The position numbers and the translations under genes are program-made. Positions 1-10,622 of a stretch of 27,500 nt of DNA are shown piece by piece (within the stretch, counting starts at the first letter, position 1; each line of letters starts with the position of its first letter). The notes under the pieces were generated by a model. It was not told the origin of the DNA, searched no databases, and was given only the letters and a program-made list of their open reading frames with translations. This stretch comes from Chromera velia (taxonomy: Eukaryota > Sar > Chromeraceae), in NCBI GenBank assembly GCA_018398765.1, contig JAHBMJ010001262.1, positions 42,745 through 70,244 on the forward strand, written 5' to 3'.

Positions 1-693
1 CGCCAAACAAAAAACATGAAACGTTTGCGAGCTTTCGTGGAGAAAAGGTAAAGTGGGTCCAAGAAGAATGATGCAGAAAGATGGGGGGGGGAGAAGAAAT
101 ATCAACTGAGGGAGCGGAGACGGAGACATGGAACAACAGGACCGTCTCTGTCTCCTCCCCCTCTACTGACCTCCCATTCTCTCCAGACGGATAAGGAGGC
201 GGATAAGGAGACGGTCTCGGACAAGTGAGTGGAGAAGTGCCCTCCTGCTCCACCAGCACGAACTCGGCATCTGATGATGCCATGGTCTCAAGCTTCAAAC
301 TGCGCAGGGAAGGAAGCCTCGAGAAGTCCGCGAAAGCTTGGTGGTTGTTTTCTTGTACTGAGGAAATATGGGATCTGAAGGGCTTGACCTCTTTGTGAAA
401 AAGAATCCGCCAAATGCTCTGCGGGTCCAGCTTGAGTCCTTTTCAGCCTCTTGCAGTCAGCCGTCACAGTGATTCGATCTCAGCTGTCGAAAACAACATG
501 GAGATCGGCTCAGGACCAAATCCATGCGGGCGGCCCTCGATCCAGAACGCCAAGGTGCTCTGATCCACAAGTTGACCGATTTGAGGAGAAGAAGGGTGAA
601 AGATTTCTCTCATGAAGGAAGCTCAGACGGCAGGCAGATCGACTTTGACATTCAATGCCAGTCGATCATTCGAGAGGATACTGGGCAGCAGTG
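1..693 (+). CDS. 3' exons of an upstream + strand gene (partial, unrecognised)
   Basis: Several short segments read as coding with good splice borders. One ends at about 47 with AAAAG followed by GTAAAG. A Lys/Asp/Glu-rich segment runs from about 187 to 220, after a CTCCAG acceptor and before GTGAGT. The best-supported segment is the terminal one. It starts after a CTCAG acceptor near 482 and stays open to a TGA at 691-693, giving about 70 codons. It includes ALDPERQGALIHKLTDLRR and ends in SIIREDTGQQ. A further open stretch near 220-400 (containing SDDAMVSSFKLRREGS) could be another exon. I do not recognise the protein family. The exon chain between the segments is not resolved, so only the stop and the last exon are reasonably supported. 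Confidence 0.4.
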
Positions 694-1158
694 ACACCAA
701 TTAATTAACCCATCACAGCTCATGCAGACGCGCGACCGCAGACATTTTTTTGTGACAAAAAATATTGAATTTCTGCGCACGCACCTTAATTCGCGCGTCG
801 TCGGAGTGCACTGATCGATACGTATACGTGCGGCAGTGTAACGGCACTAAGAGATGCGTATGAGGAATCCTCAATGATTCCTCATCTAGATCTCTTCCAG
901 ACAAAATGGGGCCGGAGGAAAGCAATGCGTGTAGCGAGAAAAGGAAAAGAGATACAAATGTGCGCTGTTTGAAGATTGCCCCGGTCAATTCCGTGCAGCT
1001 TTGAACCACTCATCAGTCAGCGTACATCCTCTGTGCACATCTCTAGCTGCCCCTGCTCTGTCTGATTCTGCAGAGTGCGTCTTAGATCCTTTCCCGGCTG
1101 TTGCAAAGTGGCTTTGCTTTAGACTTCTTCGACTGCTCTGCCAAAAGCATCACTCCCC
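694..1158. other. Spacer between the partial upstream gene and the next + strand gene
   Basis: This 465-bp stretch has no convincing coding. It contains a short stem-like inverted repeat near 866-885 (GAGGAATCCTCAATGATTCCTC, two copies of an ATTCCTC-type word facing each other). Otherwise it is mixed-composition DNA that should hold the terminator of the upstream gene and the promoter of the gene starting at 1159. I see no clear TATA box. Confidence 0.3.
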
Positions 1159-2191
1159 ATGCCTCCACAGGGAGAAAGTCGGTCTGATCGAGCAAAGCGC
1201 CACCCGGCCTTCCGGTTTTTCTTCAACCCAAATGGTAAGTGACATTTCGCACTTATCGATGCCTTTGAAGCCTGCTTTGAAGCGTGTTGCAAGTCCGTGT
1301 ATCACCCGGCTCAGCCTGCTGTGTATCGATTGACTTCACGTGTTGCATGTTCCCCTTCTATTCAATGTCTTCATTCCGTCACATCTGTTGCAGAGGATCT
1401 AAGGAAGGCTCAGGGGATGATCAAGAAAGTGTTCCAAAAAGCGAACATCACCGTGATCGAACGCAGAAACTACGCGCAAGAAGGCTCGGTCATCGTCTGG
1501 ATCCATAAGGAACACTTTGAGCAGGCGCACGCGATTGTCCAGGACTCCCAGGTCATCCGAAATGTCTCTTCAAAGTACGAGTCATTGACTAACAAGGAGG
1601 CCCGGCATTACCTCAATACGACTAAGGAGAATCGTTTCCTCCAAGCGTGAGTTCTTTCACCTAATGTCATCATGCGGCTAATCTGGATTCATAGCATATT
1701 TGTCGCTATGTTTGTGACTTCGGTCTCTCTCGCCCTCTCCCCCTTCCCCCCCGCCTGCCCCCCCCCTCCCTCTCTGTCTTTCTCTATTGAAAAATTGGTC
1801 CCTCACCTCGATCCCTCCGCCCCTTTTTCCATCCTTCGTCTGTTCCTGGCCTCTCTTCAATATTGCATCCCTTTCTGAGTCGCTCATCTCGTTTTTTTTC
1901 TTCTTTCGATCGTACACTTTCTGTCCTGCCTTGACTTTCTCTTTCGCAGTGCACTTTCGATCTTTGTTTCTTCCCCTGGCGTACTTGTTTTTGATGACAT
2001 AATCTGAGAACGAACTCATTGGCTTCCTCTCTTTGCATGTGCGTGTATACGTGCAGCGGTCAAGACAGAGGAGGGCCCGACTCGGAGGTGAGGAAGAAAG
2101 AAAAAGGAAAAAATGAAAGGGAAACTTTAACCTCTTTCTTTCTTTGTCTGTCTCTTTGTCTGCCTGTGGGAAAACGAAGAAACTTGTGTCA

Positions 2192-2223
<32 letters not shown>

Positions 2224-2630
2224 GCCTGCCTGCCTGCCTGCCTGCCTGCCCTGTCTGTCTGTCTGTCTGCCTGTCTACCTGTCTACCTGTCTACCTGTCT
2301 ACCTGTCTGTGTTTCTGTCTGCCTGCCCACTTTGTCTGAGTTGTCGTGATGTTCTTTTGTCTTTGTTGCTTACTTTCTTTTTGTCGGTTGTGTTCATGAA
2401 GAAGAGGCGGGAAAGAAACCATGTATAGTCTGTCTTCTGAAAGGAAGGAAGAGAAAAGGAAAGAAAAGACGATACAGTCTCTCTGTCTGTACGAGAGACG
2501 ATACGGAGAGAAAGGAAAGGCACTCATGGTCTCTCTGTGTATCTGTACATGAAGGAAAGAAGGGGGAAAAAATAATGCAGTCTGTCTGTGGGGAAAGAAG
2601 AGGAAGAGGAAGAGGAAGAGGAGGAAGAAA

Positions 2631-2664
<34 letters not shown>

Positions 2665-4848
2665 AGAAGAAGGAGAAGAAGGAGGAGAAGGAGGAGAAGG
2701 AGAAGAAGAAGAAGAAGAAGAAGAAGAAGAAGAAAAAGAAGAAGAAAAAGAAGAAGAAAAAGAAGAAGAAGAAAAAGAAGAAGAAAAAGAAGAGGAAAAA
2801 GAAGAAGAAAAAGAAAAAGAAGAAGAAAAAGAAGAAGAAGAAGAAGAAGAAGAAAACAGCAAGCTTCAAGCATAGGACTACAGTGACACTGTGCTTGTTT
2901 TCTCTGTATGTTTCTCTATGTATCTGTGTCGTGACAGAGACAGGTCTAGAAGTCGCACGCCACCGAGGGGGGGGCCGGAGCGTCTGCGAGCAGAGATGGT
3001 ACGTATATCTCCTGATTGCATGCATGTCCAGCAATTCGATCGTCAATGCCCCTTTCCTCCTCCATCGGTTGCCTCCGGTGTGCCTCTTGGTTTCTCTAAA
3101 TTAGCTCGAAATGATCGAGCTGGCTCTGATAGTTTCTGTTGGGTTCGGTTGCGTTCTTCATTACTTTGTGTCTGTGAAAGCAAGAGTCACTTGAACGCAG
3201 TACGTATTTTGGACATTTTGGAACTGCCTGCTTTATGCTGTCAAATCACATCGAATCTTTTACCTGCTGTCTAAGAAAAACTGCTCTCTTCTTCCCCGGT
3301 GAGCTTCCTCATTTCTTTTGTTCTATGCAAAAATACGCACAACTCTTGAAAAAAGGCATCCGTGAGCCTGCATTCTCTTCAGTATTTCCTACTGCATGTG
3401 GACATTGCAGGACTTCACGGTGAAGGAGGAGACGATGAGGGCACCAGGAGGGGTTGCCGACTACGAGGTGAGTGAACTTGAGAATTTTAGGTCTAGTTTA
3501 AAATGTGAACATGCAGCAGTGGAAACGAACTTCAAGGCAGCCGACGGCACACATCAATCGAATCATCGGGCCACCGCTTTTTGTTTTTTGACCCACACCG
3601 GGACAGCTGCAGCAAAAGAAAGAGTATGACTGTATGAGGCAGCCCTAAGAGCGGTTTTCGCTCCATCAGACGTGCAACTCACCTTACTCCTCTCGTGATG
3701 AAATGCTTCGTGTTGTCGTCTGTGAATATCGAGACTCGGGGGCTGTCTCGTTTGGCATAGTGAAACCTTTATTTCTCGGCTACCGCCATGTTTTCTTTCC
3801 TTCGACCGTGCCCCCTCTATAAAGAACTGAATGCCGTATTCTAATCATCTGATGAAATGAAATGAAACAACTGAAGATCTGTTTTTGTTTTTTTTCCTTT
3901 TTATCCTGTGCAGAAGGATGATCATGGCGGAAGCACACAGGCCTCTCAGACGGACCTCTTTCCTTCTCTCCAGGCCTACCATCACAACCGACTGCGCAGA
4001 GGCAAGGTGGGTCCAATTTTCTTCATGACGTCAATGCATCCATGCACACAATTTTCCGCCTTTGCATGCAGCCGGCTCCTTTCCTCTGTTTAATTGGTGT
4101 TTTTTGGTCGCTCTCTTTGTTGTTTCACGGTGAGGGCCACCGCCTCTGCGTGTTCAGCAAAGACTTTGAAGGTCTGTGTGTGGGGCGTGTGTGATTCTCC
4201 CTCTTTGTCTATTCACATTTCATGGGGGCTGTACGGTGAATGAGTGAGGCTCGACGAGCTCCATGTGAAGGGTTACTTCCCGGTACTTTCGCACAGTGCT
4301 GGTTACGGCGTTGGTGGGCTGTGCGGGCCTCTGCAACGGGTTTGTCGTGTCCTCCTTGGTCGCACCGCCTCTCTTCATGAGCCGTTACAGTGGGGACATC
4401 ACGCACTCACAGCCACTCGCTCGTTTCATTTCCTTAAATTTTCTCCTCAGTCACTTCTCTGCGCTTTCATCTCGCTCGGCGGCCCTCTGAGTCTGAGTCA
4501 GTCTCTCTCCTTTGCGTAGTTTGTTTGTGCGTGTGCGCCTTTTCAGTGACGCTGGACATATGCAGGCTAATTCTGGGGGCAGGATCGATCGAAGCATCTG
4601 CATCGGACGCGGTGGCCGCCAATCTCGGGGCGTGGCGCTTTCATTGCTGAACACATGCATGGCCAAAAGGTTAGTCAACAGTTCGCCGCATGCACTCCCA
4701 CCTTCCCTGTTGTGCATGTATGCAGGCTGGGGTCGCTCCCTCACCGAAGCAGGATGACATGATCAAGGTGAAGACAGAGCCTGGCGTCCGGGGTTCCTCT
4801 TGCACCGAAGGTCCGTCGATGCCTTTCATTGTACGTCATGCGTTTTAG
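1159..4848 (+). CDS. Unrecognised basic protein with RS-like segment and C-terminal SUMO-type motif
   Basis: The start ATG at 1159 opens exon 1 (1159-1234, MPPQGESRSDRAKRHPAF...), which ends in a GTAAGT donor. Exon 2 (1394-1646) continues in frame with the most domain-like part, including MIKKVFQKANITVIERRNYA and QVIRNVSSKYESLTNKEARH, and ends at GTGAGT. Later exons are 2057-2087 (RSRQRRARLG in one frame), about 2938-2998 (RSRSRTPPRGGPERLRAEM), 3411-3467 (DFTVKEETMRAPGGVADYE), 3914-4006 (KDDHGGSTQASQTD...) and 4726-4848, which ends in TAG. The last exon carries MIKVKTEPG, matching the SUMO consensus psi-K-x-E. Exons from 2998 on join in phase 0. The joins around 2057-2087 do not keep one frame with the donors I chose, so a small exon or a different splice site is missing there. 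Arg/Ser dipeptides suggest an RNA- or chromatin-associated nuclear protein, but this is inference; I do not recognise the family. Confidence 0.7.
2192..2335. repeat. Intronic (CTGT)n / (CTGC)n / (CTAC)n tetranucleotide array
   Basis: A run of CTGT units changes to CTGC units, back to CTGT, and then to alternating CTGT/CTAC units. It lies in the intron after 2087 of the gene starting at 1159. The long open frames across it, rich in Cys, Leu, Ser and Pro, are artefacts of a repeat without stops. The reverse-complement motif family recurs at about 15775-16025. Confidence 0.9.
2590..2862. repeat. Homopurine (GAA/GGA/GAAAAA)n tract
   Basis: About 270 bp of nearly pure purine on the + strand, made of GAA, GAG, GGA and GAAAAA units, in the same intron as the CTGT array. 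All forward frames read poly-Glu, poly-Arg or poly-Lys and all reverse frames poly-Ser, poly-Leu or poly-Phe, so frames here should not be called as genes. Long mirror-like polypurine tracts can form triplex (H-DNA) structures and can slow polymerases (established knowledge). Confidence 0.9.
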
Positions 4849-6182
4849 CAGAACTTCGCGTCTTCATGTGTAAACATCTTGCGCTGATCGAGTGTCCTTT
4901 TCTACCAAGGTTGGATTGGCTGGTTTTTCCTGGTTTCCTCTTCATTTCCATCAAAAGTCTGAAGTCTCTTCCCTGGATACCTTCTCAGTACAAATGGAGC
5001 CTCGAGTTTTTCACGTTCTCCACGCAAGTTGTCCAGATGCGCCTTCGTACGACGCACTAATACCCTTTGAACCCCTGTCTTCCCTCCTGCGGAATCCCTC
5101 CCTTTCTCTTGCCTCAGGGTGATTCAGGGTGACCATTTTGAGAGGCGATGCTTGACTGACAGCCTGCGTTGGAGGGGATGGATGGCGATCGATCATTTGA
5201 TTGTCTGCGGGGCCTGTTGAGTTCTTTCTGGTGTTCGTGGGAGGCGTTTTGGGAGCTCTCGTTCGTGGTCCTTCCTTTTCTTCGTTTTGCATCCTTCCTC
5301 TTCCGCACCCAGCAAGGAGAGACAATCAATCGGATGATCGCGAGAGAGTTTGGTCTACTTGAGGAGTCGTTACAGAACGTCTTGCTCTTGATGTGTTTGT
5401 TGTCTTTCATATATGCGCGCTTGCTCCTGAGCATATGCGTGGCATTTCCTGGGCTCTCAATGGCTCTCACTCAAACAACTGTTGTAACTTAGCACTAGGA
5501 AAAGGTCCAAGGTCCCGGGGCCATGCAAGGTTCAAGGTTCACTTCGAAGTGATAAACCTGAATCAGGTTCAAAAACAGGTTCACTTTTCAATGTTTTGAT
5601 CAGCGTAAATTTACAGCTTTTAATACTGAATTTTCTTAATTTTTCTAGTTCATTCAAAAGTTTATAGTTTTTTATATATGTTTTTTCAACGTTTTAGTGC
5701 TAGTTTTAATGCTTTTTGACCGTAATTTTTTGTTATCTTAGCTTTGATCCGCTTAAACCATAATACTAATCACAATATCGATCTATATAAAAACTTGAAA
5801 CATATAAAAATAATCTTCTAAAACTTAGGTGGTTTGAGACAAAAATGTATAATTTAATGAATAGGCTCAACGTTGGCTAGGCTTCCCATATTAGCGGGGT
5901 GTACCTCGATCTAATAGTTTTTTTTTTTTTTAGCCGACGTCTATGATGTATTTTATAAGAAATTCATATAATTTTTACATGTAAGTGATAGTAAGTCTAA
6001 GATTCAAACAAACAAACAAAGAAACAAAGTTTAACAAACAATGCATATCATGCCCTACAGTTGGTCAGAGCCTAAGTGGTGTGCTCAGCGGCTTTAACTG
6101 CCTCAATTCATTTATTCATTCATTCACTGAGTAAAACTTCTATGCCTAGTTCTATACATATCTCAAGACATATCTATTATCT
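4849..6182. other. AT-rich intergenic region with two small palindromes
   Basis: No convincing gene. From about 5500 the composition becomes AT-rich. A perfect 12-bp palindrome CACTTCGAAGTG lies at 5540-5551. An interrupted inverted repeat AACCTGA/TCAGGTT lies at 5555-5569. The word AGGTTCA recurs between 5528 and 5582. A poly-T run is at about 5920-5931 and short (AAAC)n and (ATTC)n-like runs at 6008-6030 and 6108-6125. Confidence 0.5.
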
Positions 6183-6659
6183 TGCTTTGTCCCTCTTGTC
6201 CAGCCGCCTTGTGGTGTCCAGACAGAAGGTAAAGCGAGGATAAGAACCCTGGGGAAGATCTGGAGAAGGAACGTGAGCAACACTAACTCAAGCAACACTT
6301 TACAGGAGGTTTGACTCTATATCAGTTTAAGCGCTAACGCGATCTCCCAGTGGGTCTCGGATTCCAATCAGCTGGGTTCATTCTATCATGCACGGTTTCT
6401 GCTCAGTCCTCTTTCTGTTCGTCTCTCTCAAACTCTCGATCTATGACAAACAGACATCAGACTCAAATGATGCTATCCGTTGCTCGAGTAACATGTTGCT
6501 TGAATACGAAGGTCAGACTCGACTTCAACAACTTTCATCAACGCGCGCGATACGTACAAAGCAAAGCATGGCGGCGGAGTCTGACGTCGGCACGCAGGCT
6601 CATTCAGATACAGCGTATGTGAGGGTCCAGAGGGCAGCGCCATAGGGTAGGACTCCACA
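6183..6659 (-). repeat. LTR-like direct repeat, left copy
   Basis: 477 bp from TGCTTTGTCC to GACTCCACA. By eye it differs from the copy at 10623-11105 at about 38 positions plus one 6-bp insertion in the right copy. All but one substitution are transitions. Short frames inside it are not supported as genes. Confidence 0.85.
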
Positions 6660-8423
6660 GATCCTCCCCGGCCACGGACAAGAAAATCGCATCCCCGCGA
6701 TCAGTCAGACACATTCGAGCATGCACGGAAAGGGAAAAAAGGCGAGCAAAAGGACACGATCAACCATGCAGACGCAATGCAAACCCATGCAACCGATAGA
6801 ATACCTTTAAAGAGATAGTTGAAAATATCCAGACGCGAAAGCTAACAAGCAGAAAAGTTTCCTCCCATTGACGCAAGTCAATCAGATTAACGTGCGCAAA
6901 GGTACTATCACCACTGCCTCACCGGCAACGCCAACCTGCCAGGTCTTTCCTCGAAAACTTTAAGCCTGTTTTAGGGACGTTGGCTTGCCCGGGGGCTGCA
7001 GAAGCATACCTTTCCTACCTGACAGCAGGGTCCGTCATTCGACGGCCGCAAGCTTCCCATTGCAAGGTTTTACATTTCCCCAGCTCTCTATTAACCTTTC
7101 GTACCCCCCAGAAAGAAAGAATAAAACGGAAATGCTAGACAGAAAGAGCGATAAAGAGCAGGACACAGTCAGGCCCATGCGGTATCCGTGTGGTCATATG
7201 CACGCATGCATCTTCATGACGATGCATGCGCTCACAGTCGTTTACTTTACTCTTTTTTTTTTTTTCATCTCCCTCTCTAAGACTTTCGCTCTCTTACTTC
7301 TCACTCCCGCTTTGCTTTCCCCTCTTTGTCTTCTTTCTTTTTCCGAGGCGCTGGTTTTGCACCAATGTGGCAAAGCCAGACGAGCGAACGCGGCTACATG
7401 GAGTCAAAAGCAGAAGGATATACACTTTTAACAACACACTCTGCATCACAAGAGTTCGTTTCGATACAGCCAGTAGAAAAGGCAACCACCATGAGAAGAT
7501 AGAGTCTCAGAAGCAAATGGTCGAAACTGGGAAAACAAAGGGGCAGACCGATCGACCTTCTATAGAACAACAAACAGACAGACTCAGAGGGATACATGCG
7601 GCCAACCAAAGAAGTCGTGGGTCAAAAATTCAGGCATGCACAAATGTATATACGCACTCCCACCACATCAGATCTTCATATTCTAAATCATCCATATAAA
7701 TGGCATGAAAAGGGCCCATGGAAAGCCTCAGAATGAGTAATCCAGAGGATTTCAGAGGATTCCAGGGGGCACTTGGAGGCAGTAAATCAGAAAGCAGAGA
7801 CGGGCCGATGCAAAAATTCCAAGAAGGATAGACAAGCTCATTCCGATAAATCTCTACTCTTCGAACTCCTATGCAGTCCCACCATTTCCTTTTCCTCTCA
7901 TTTTTCTTTCATGCTGCCTTTGTTTCCCTTGAAGCTACACCTCCCATACCTCCGTAGTCTCAAAACAAAGATGCAGATCGAACACTACCAACGACAGACC
8001 GAGCGAAAAGAAAGATGCGAAACTGGTGGAAGGAAAGACGTATCCAACTTTGAAAACGACTTCGTTTCACTTGCTCCCACTCTCTCTCTCTTTCTCAGAC
8101 CGGCCTGCTGGAAAAAAGTGAGCAACAGACAGAATAGTATGTCTATAACAGATCCTCTCCCGGTTTTCTTCTCCGAATATAAGTAAACAGGCAGACCGAA
8201 GGATGAACAAAACGTGAAGAGACGGAGAAACCAGAGGGCGGCAGCAGAAAGCCTCATGCATACATATGTTTACACATAATGTCATATATTCACATCTCTT
8301 TCTCTGCTCTCTTCCATCTCATCTCTTTCCCAAAGTCTGCATGCGCGTCTGTTTGCTTGTCGTCAACAACACCGTAGATCGACTGAACACATAAGAACAG
8401 ACATCAACGAATAAACGGCACCC

Positions 8424-8545
8424 GGTCAGACCTATCGGAGGGAGACGCCTGATGGTACACCGTCTGGCTCCACACAGATGCTTGCATAGAGACGGCTGGC
8501 TCCACCAAGGCTCCCATCAACTCCCATGCTGCAAGGGGGAGAGGC
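8424..8545 (-). CDS. Exon-like fragment inside the LTR-flanked block
   Basis: On the minus strand a CTTGCAG acceptor is followed directly by an ATG and an open frame reading MGVDGSLGGASRLYASICVE... that ends in TAG near 8424. An overlapping second frame (GDVDALEALWGLWVSPLPL...) is also open from a CTGCAG acceptor near 8598, so the true frame is not settled. I do not recognise the product. It lies on the same strand as the putative element's orientation, so it could be element sequence or captured host exon. Confidence 0.3.
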
Positions 8546-8940
8546 GATACCCAGAGACCCCAAAGGGCTTCCAAAGCATCGACATCCCCCTGCAGGGAGA
8601 AGATACAGAAGGGACAAAGAGACATGTACAGGCTATCCCCTCGTTTTCTTTTTTCTTCTTCTTCTTTTCTCATTAAAACAGACATCTCTTTCTGTTTCTC
8701 TCAAGATTCGTTCTTTCTTTGCTCCTTTCCTACTCATTTTTCCTCAGTCTCTTCCAGTCTCTTTCTTTCAAAGAAAGAAACCAGGGATAACACAAAACGT
8801 TTTAAAGCAGCAGACAGAAACGAGAAGGAGACAGCGAATGAAGGCGCTCCCTCGTGCGCTCATGCTCTCAGCCATACGAGGGGTCTGACTCCGAAGCCAT
8901 GCGCAAAGCAAAGCCAAGAGAAGCTGAGAGAGAAAGAAGG

Positions 8941-9186
8941 TCACTCTTCCAAAAGGAGTCCCAGAAGTTCCAAATGTGTGGCACATGTGGCGCTCGACTT
9001 GTCGTTCTTGCAGTCTGCCTCTTTGATGCTCAGCTTCACAATGAGCTCAATCCCCCCCCCGAGTCCAGTGCACGGGCGCAAGGGCAGTTGCAGGCAGTCG
9101 CGGGCACGCGCAGGCATAAGTGCACGGCGGCGGTAATTAGGCAGTCCTCTGCCCGTCTCATACGTAGCTGACGGAGGGGTAGGCAA
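8941..9186 (-). CDS. Exon-like fragment (unrecognised) inside the LTR-flanked block
   Basis: Minus-strand open frame whose last part reads IELIVKLSIKEADCKND and ends in LELLGLLLEE before a stop at 8941-8943. The amphipathic, non-repetitive composition looks protein-like. The upstream part passes a C/G homopolymer (nine bases at about 9053-9061), where the neighbouring frame (ATACNCPCARALDSGGG) would have to switch. That suggests a frameshift or an unseen splice. No family recognised. Confidence 0.3.
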   Translation of the reverse strand: MPTPPSATYETGRGLPNYRRRALMPARARDCLQLPLRPCTGLGGGIELIVKLSIKEADCKNDKSSATCATHLELLGLLLEE

Positions 9187-9482
9187 TCGACATCGAGTTC
9201 TCGTTGACAGAAGGACTTGGCCGTTTTTTTAAGCACAAACACATTTTTGTGCGTGTCAGTAGCTGCATAAAGGGAAGGAGGGAAGGGACCGAACACATTG
9301 TAGACTGCCCCGCTGGTTTCTTTCTATCTCGTCTCTTCTTTCTGTTTCGTTTCATCCCCTTACTGCTCCTTTCAACCTAGCCTTTCAACACACTGTCATG
9401 AACCCTCAATTCCGGACAAAAGACACTCCAGTCATACTCAGTTGCTACTACTTTGCATGCTCTCAGCCAGTCTCGATTTGTT

Positions 9483-9660
9483 CCCCCCCCCCACCCCGAA
9501 GTAACCCCCCTCTCCCCCTCTTTCCCTCCCTTTTCCCCTCCCTTTCCCTTCCCCTTTGTCCCCCCTTTTCACCCCCTCTTCCCCCTTCCCCCCCCTTCTC
9601 CCTCCCCTTCCTTTCTCTTTCCTTCCCCCATGACCCCCTCTTGCCCTTCCCTGTTAGTTA
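9483..9660. repeat. Low-complexity C/T tract
   Basis: About 180 bp of almost pure pyrimidine (CCCCT, TTCCC units) on the + strand inside the LTR-flanked block. The apparent Pro/Ser/Leu-rich frames are artefacts of composition. Confidence 0.85.
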
Positions 9661-10214
9661 AAAATATGCCAGCGCCGGCAAGAGACGAGGCGGCAGCCGC
9701 CGTGTGCCCTACTCTGTCTTTTGGTAGGTCTGCTGCGACCCTTCTGCCTCTTTTGCTGTCGAGGGCAGGCTCGATGACATTTTTTATCCCTTCCTTACTT
9801 CCCTTTCTTTCCTACTCCAGGCTCGCCGCATCGGGGTCCCAGAGCAGAAAGCCTTCCCCGGCTGGCATACCGGCCGTCGCCACGTTGGTCCAGGTGGTAT
9901 GCAGCCACCTGTCGCTTCTGTCTATTTAACGCACATGCAGAGTCTCACACACCCGATTGAACGGCCACTCATCGAACAATCTACGCAATAGCCAGACAGC
10001 CAGAAGTAACAAGCTCACTCTTGGAAGAAAATGGCAGTATTGCAGACACATGGAGAAATAAAGGGCGTCTTCTTGTGTTTGGACGCTGTCAGAGGACCAG
10101 TCCAGACAGACTCAGACATGCTAAAGGTGTTTGTCTAGATGTTTGCAGGCCACAAAAGTGGTCAGCCTTGTGCAGACAAGCAAACAACCAACAGTAAAAG
10201 ACAAGTGAAAGTGA

Positions 10215-10406
10215 TCAGCCGACACTTGTCTGGAAGACTGAGATAGTTGCAGAATCAAGGAACATTAGAAAAATACTCTGCTTATAGGCGGCGGTCTCAA
10301 TAAAGTCAAGCTCCTCGAAAGTCTGAGTAACACCAAGCAACGTCTCCACCATCAGCTTTAGCAACCTGCAACAATCTTCGGGATCTCCACCTAAGGACAA
10401 AGGCAA
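10215..10406 (-). CDS. Exon-like fragment (unrecognised) inside the LTR-flanked block
   Basis: Minus-strand frame of 63 codons after a TCCTTAG acceptor-like site. It contains GGDPEDCCRLLKLMVETLLG and FEELDFIETAAYKQSIF, which looks like a helical protein segment. Just upstream on the same strand another open stretch reads ASQAAWDSLLEIPFEFDPG (about 10420-10480). Upstream of that, a segment at 10494-10622 reads LLCTFCNGNQICPCVTVENQ, with a cysteine cluster and a GTGAGT donor. These may be parts of one spliced transcript starting in the right repeat. The family is not recognised; I see no clear retroviral zinc knuckle. Confidence 0.35.
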   Translation of the reverse strand: MPLSLGGDPEDCCRLLKLMVETLLGVTQTFEELDFIETAAYKQSIFLMFLDSATISVFQTSVG

Positions 10407-10622
10407 AGTCCAGGATCAAACTCGAAGGGGATCTCCAAAAGAGAATCCCAGGCAGCTTGGGACGCAAGGGGACGCTGAGTTCCCCCACTCACGGTCTTTG
10501 CCTAACCATGCCCGTATCGATCTGTTGTATTTGGTTTTCTACTGTTACGCAAGGACAGATCTGATTTCCATTACAGAAGGTACACAAGAGTCGATACTCA
10601 TCGAGCTGAGCGTTCACCACAA

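Noticed and set aside
2575-2886. Poly-Glu and poly-Arg reading frames on both strands
   Set aside because: They arise from a stop-free purine repeat open in all frames, and the tract lies in an intron.
6350-6645. Short open frames in the LTR-like repeat as a gene
   Set aside because: The frames are not kept between the two repeat copies and have no recognisable domain.
9398-9929. Pro/Ser-rich + strand frames
   Set aside because: They are produced by a C/T low-complexity tract and show no domain.
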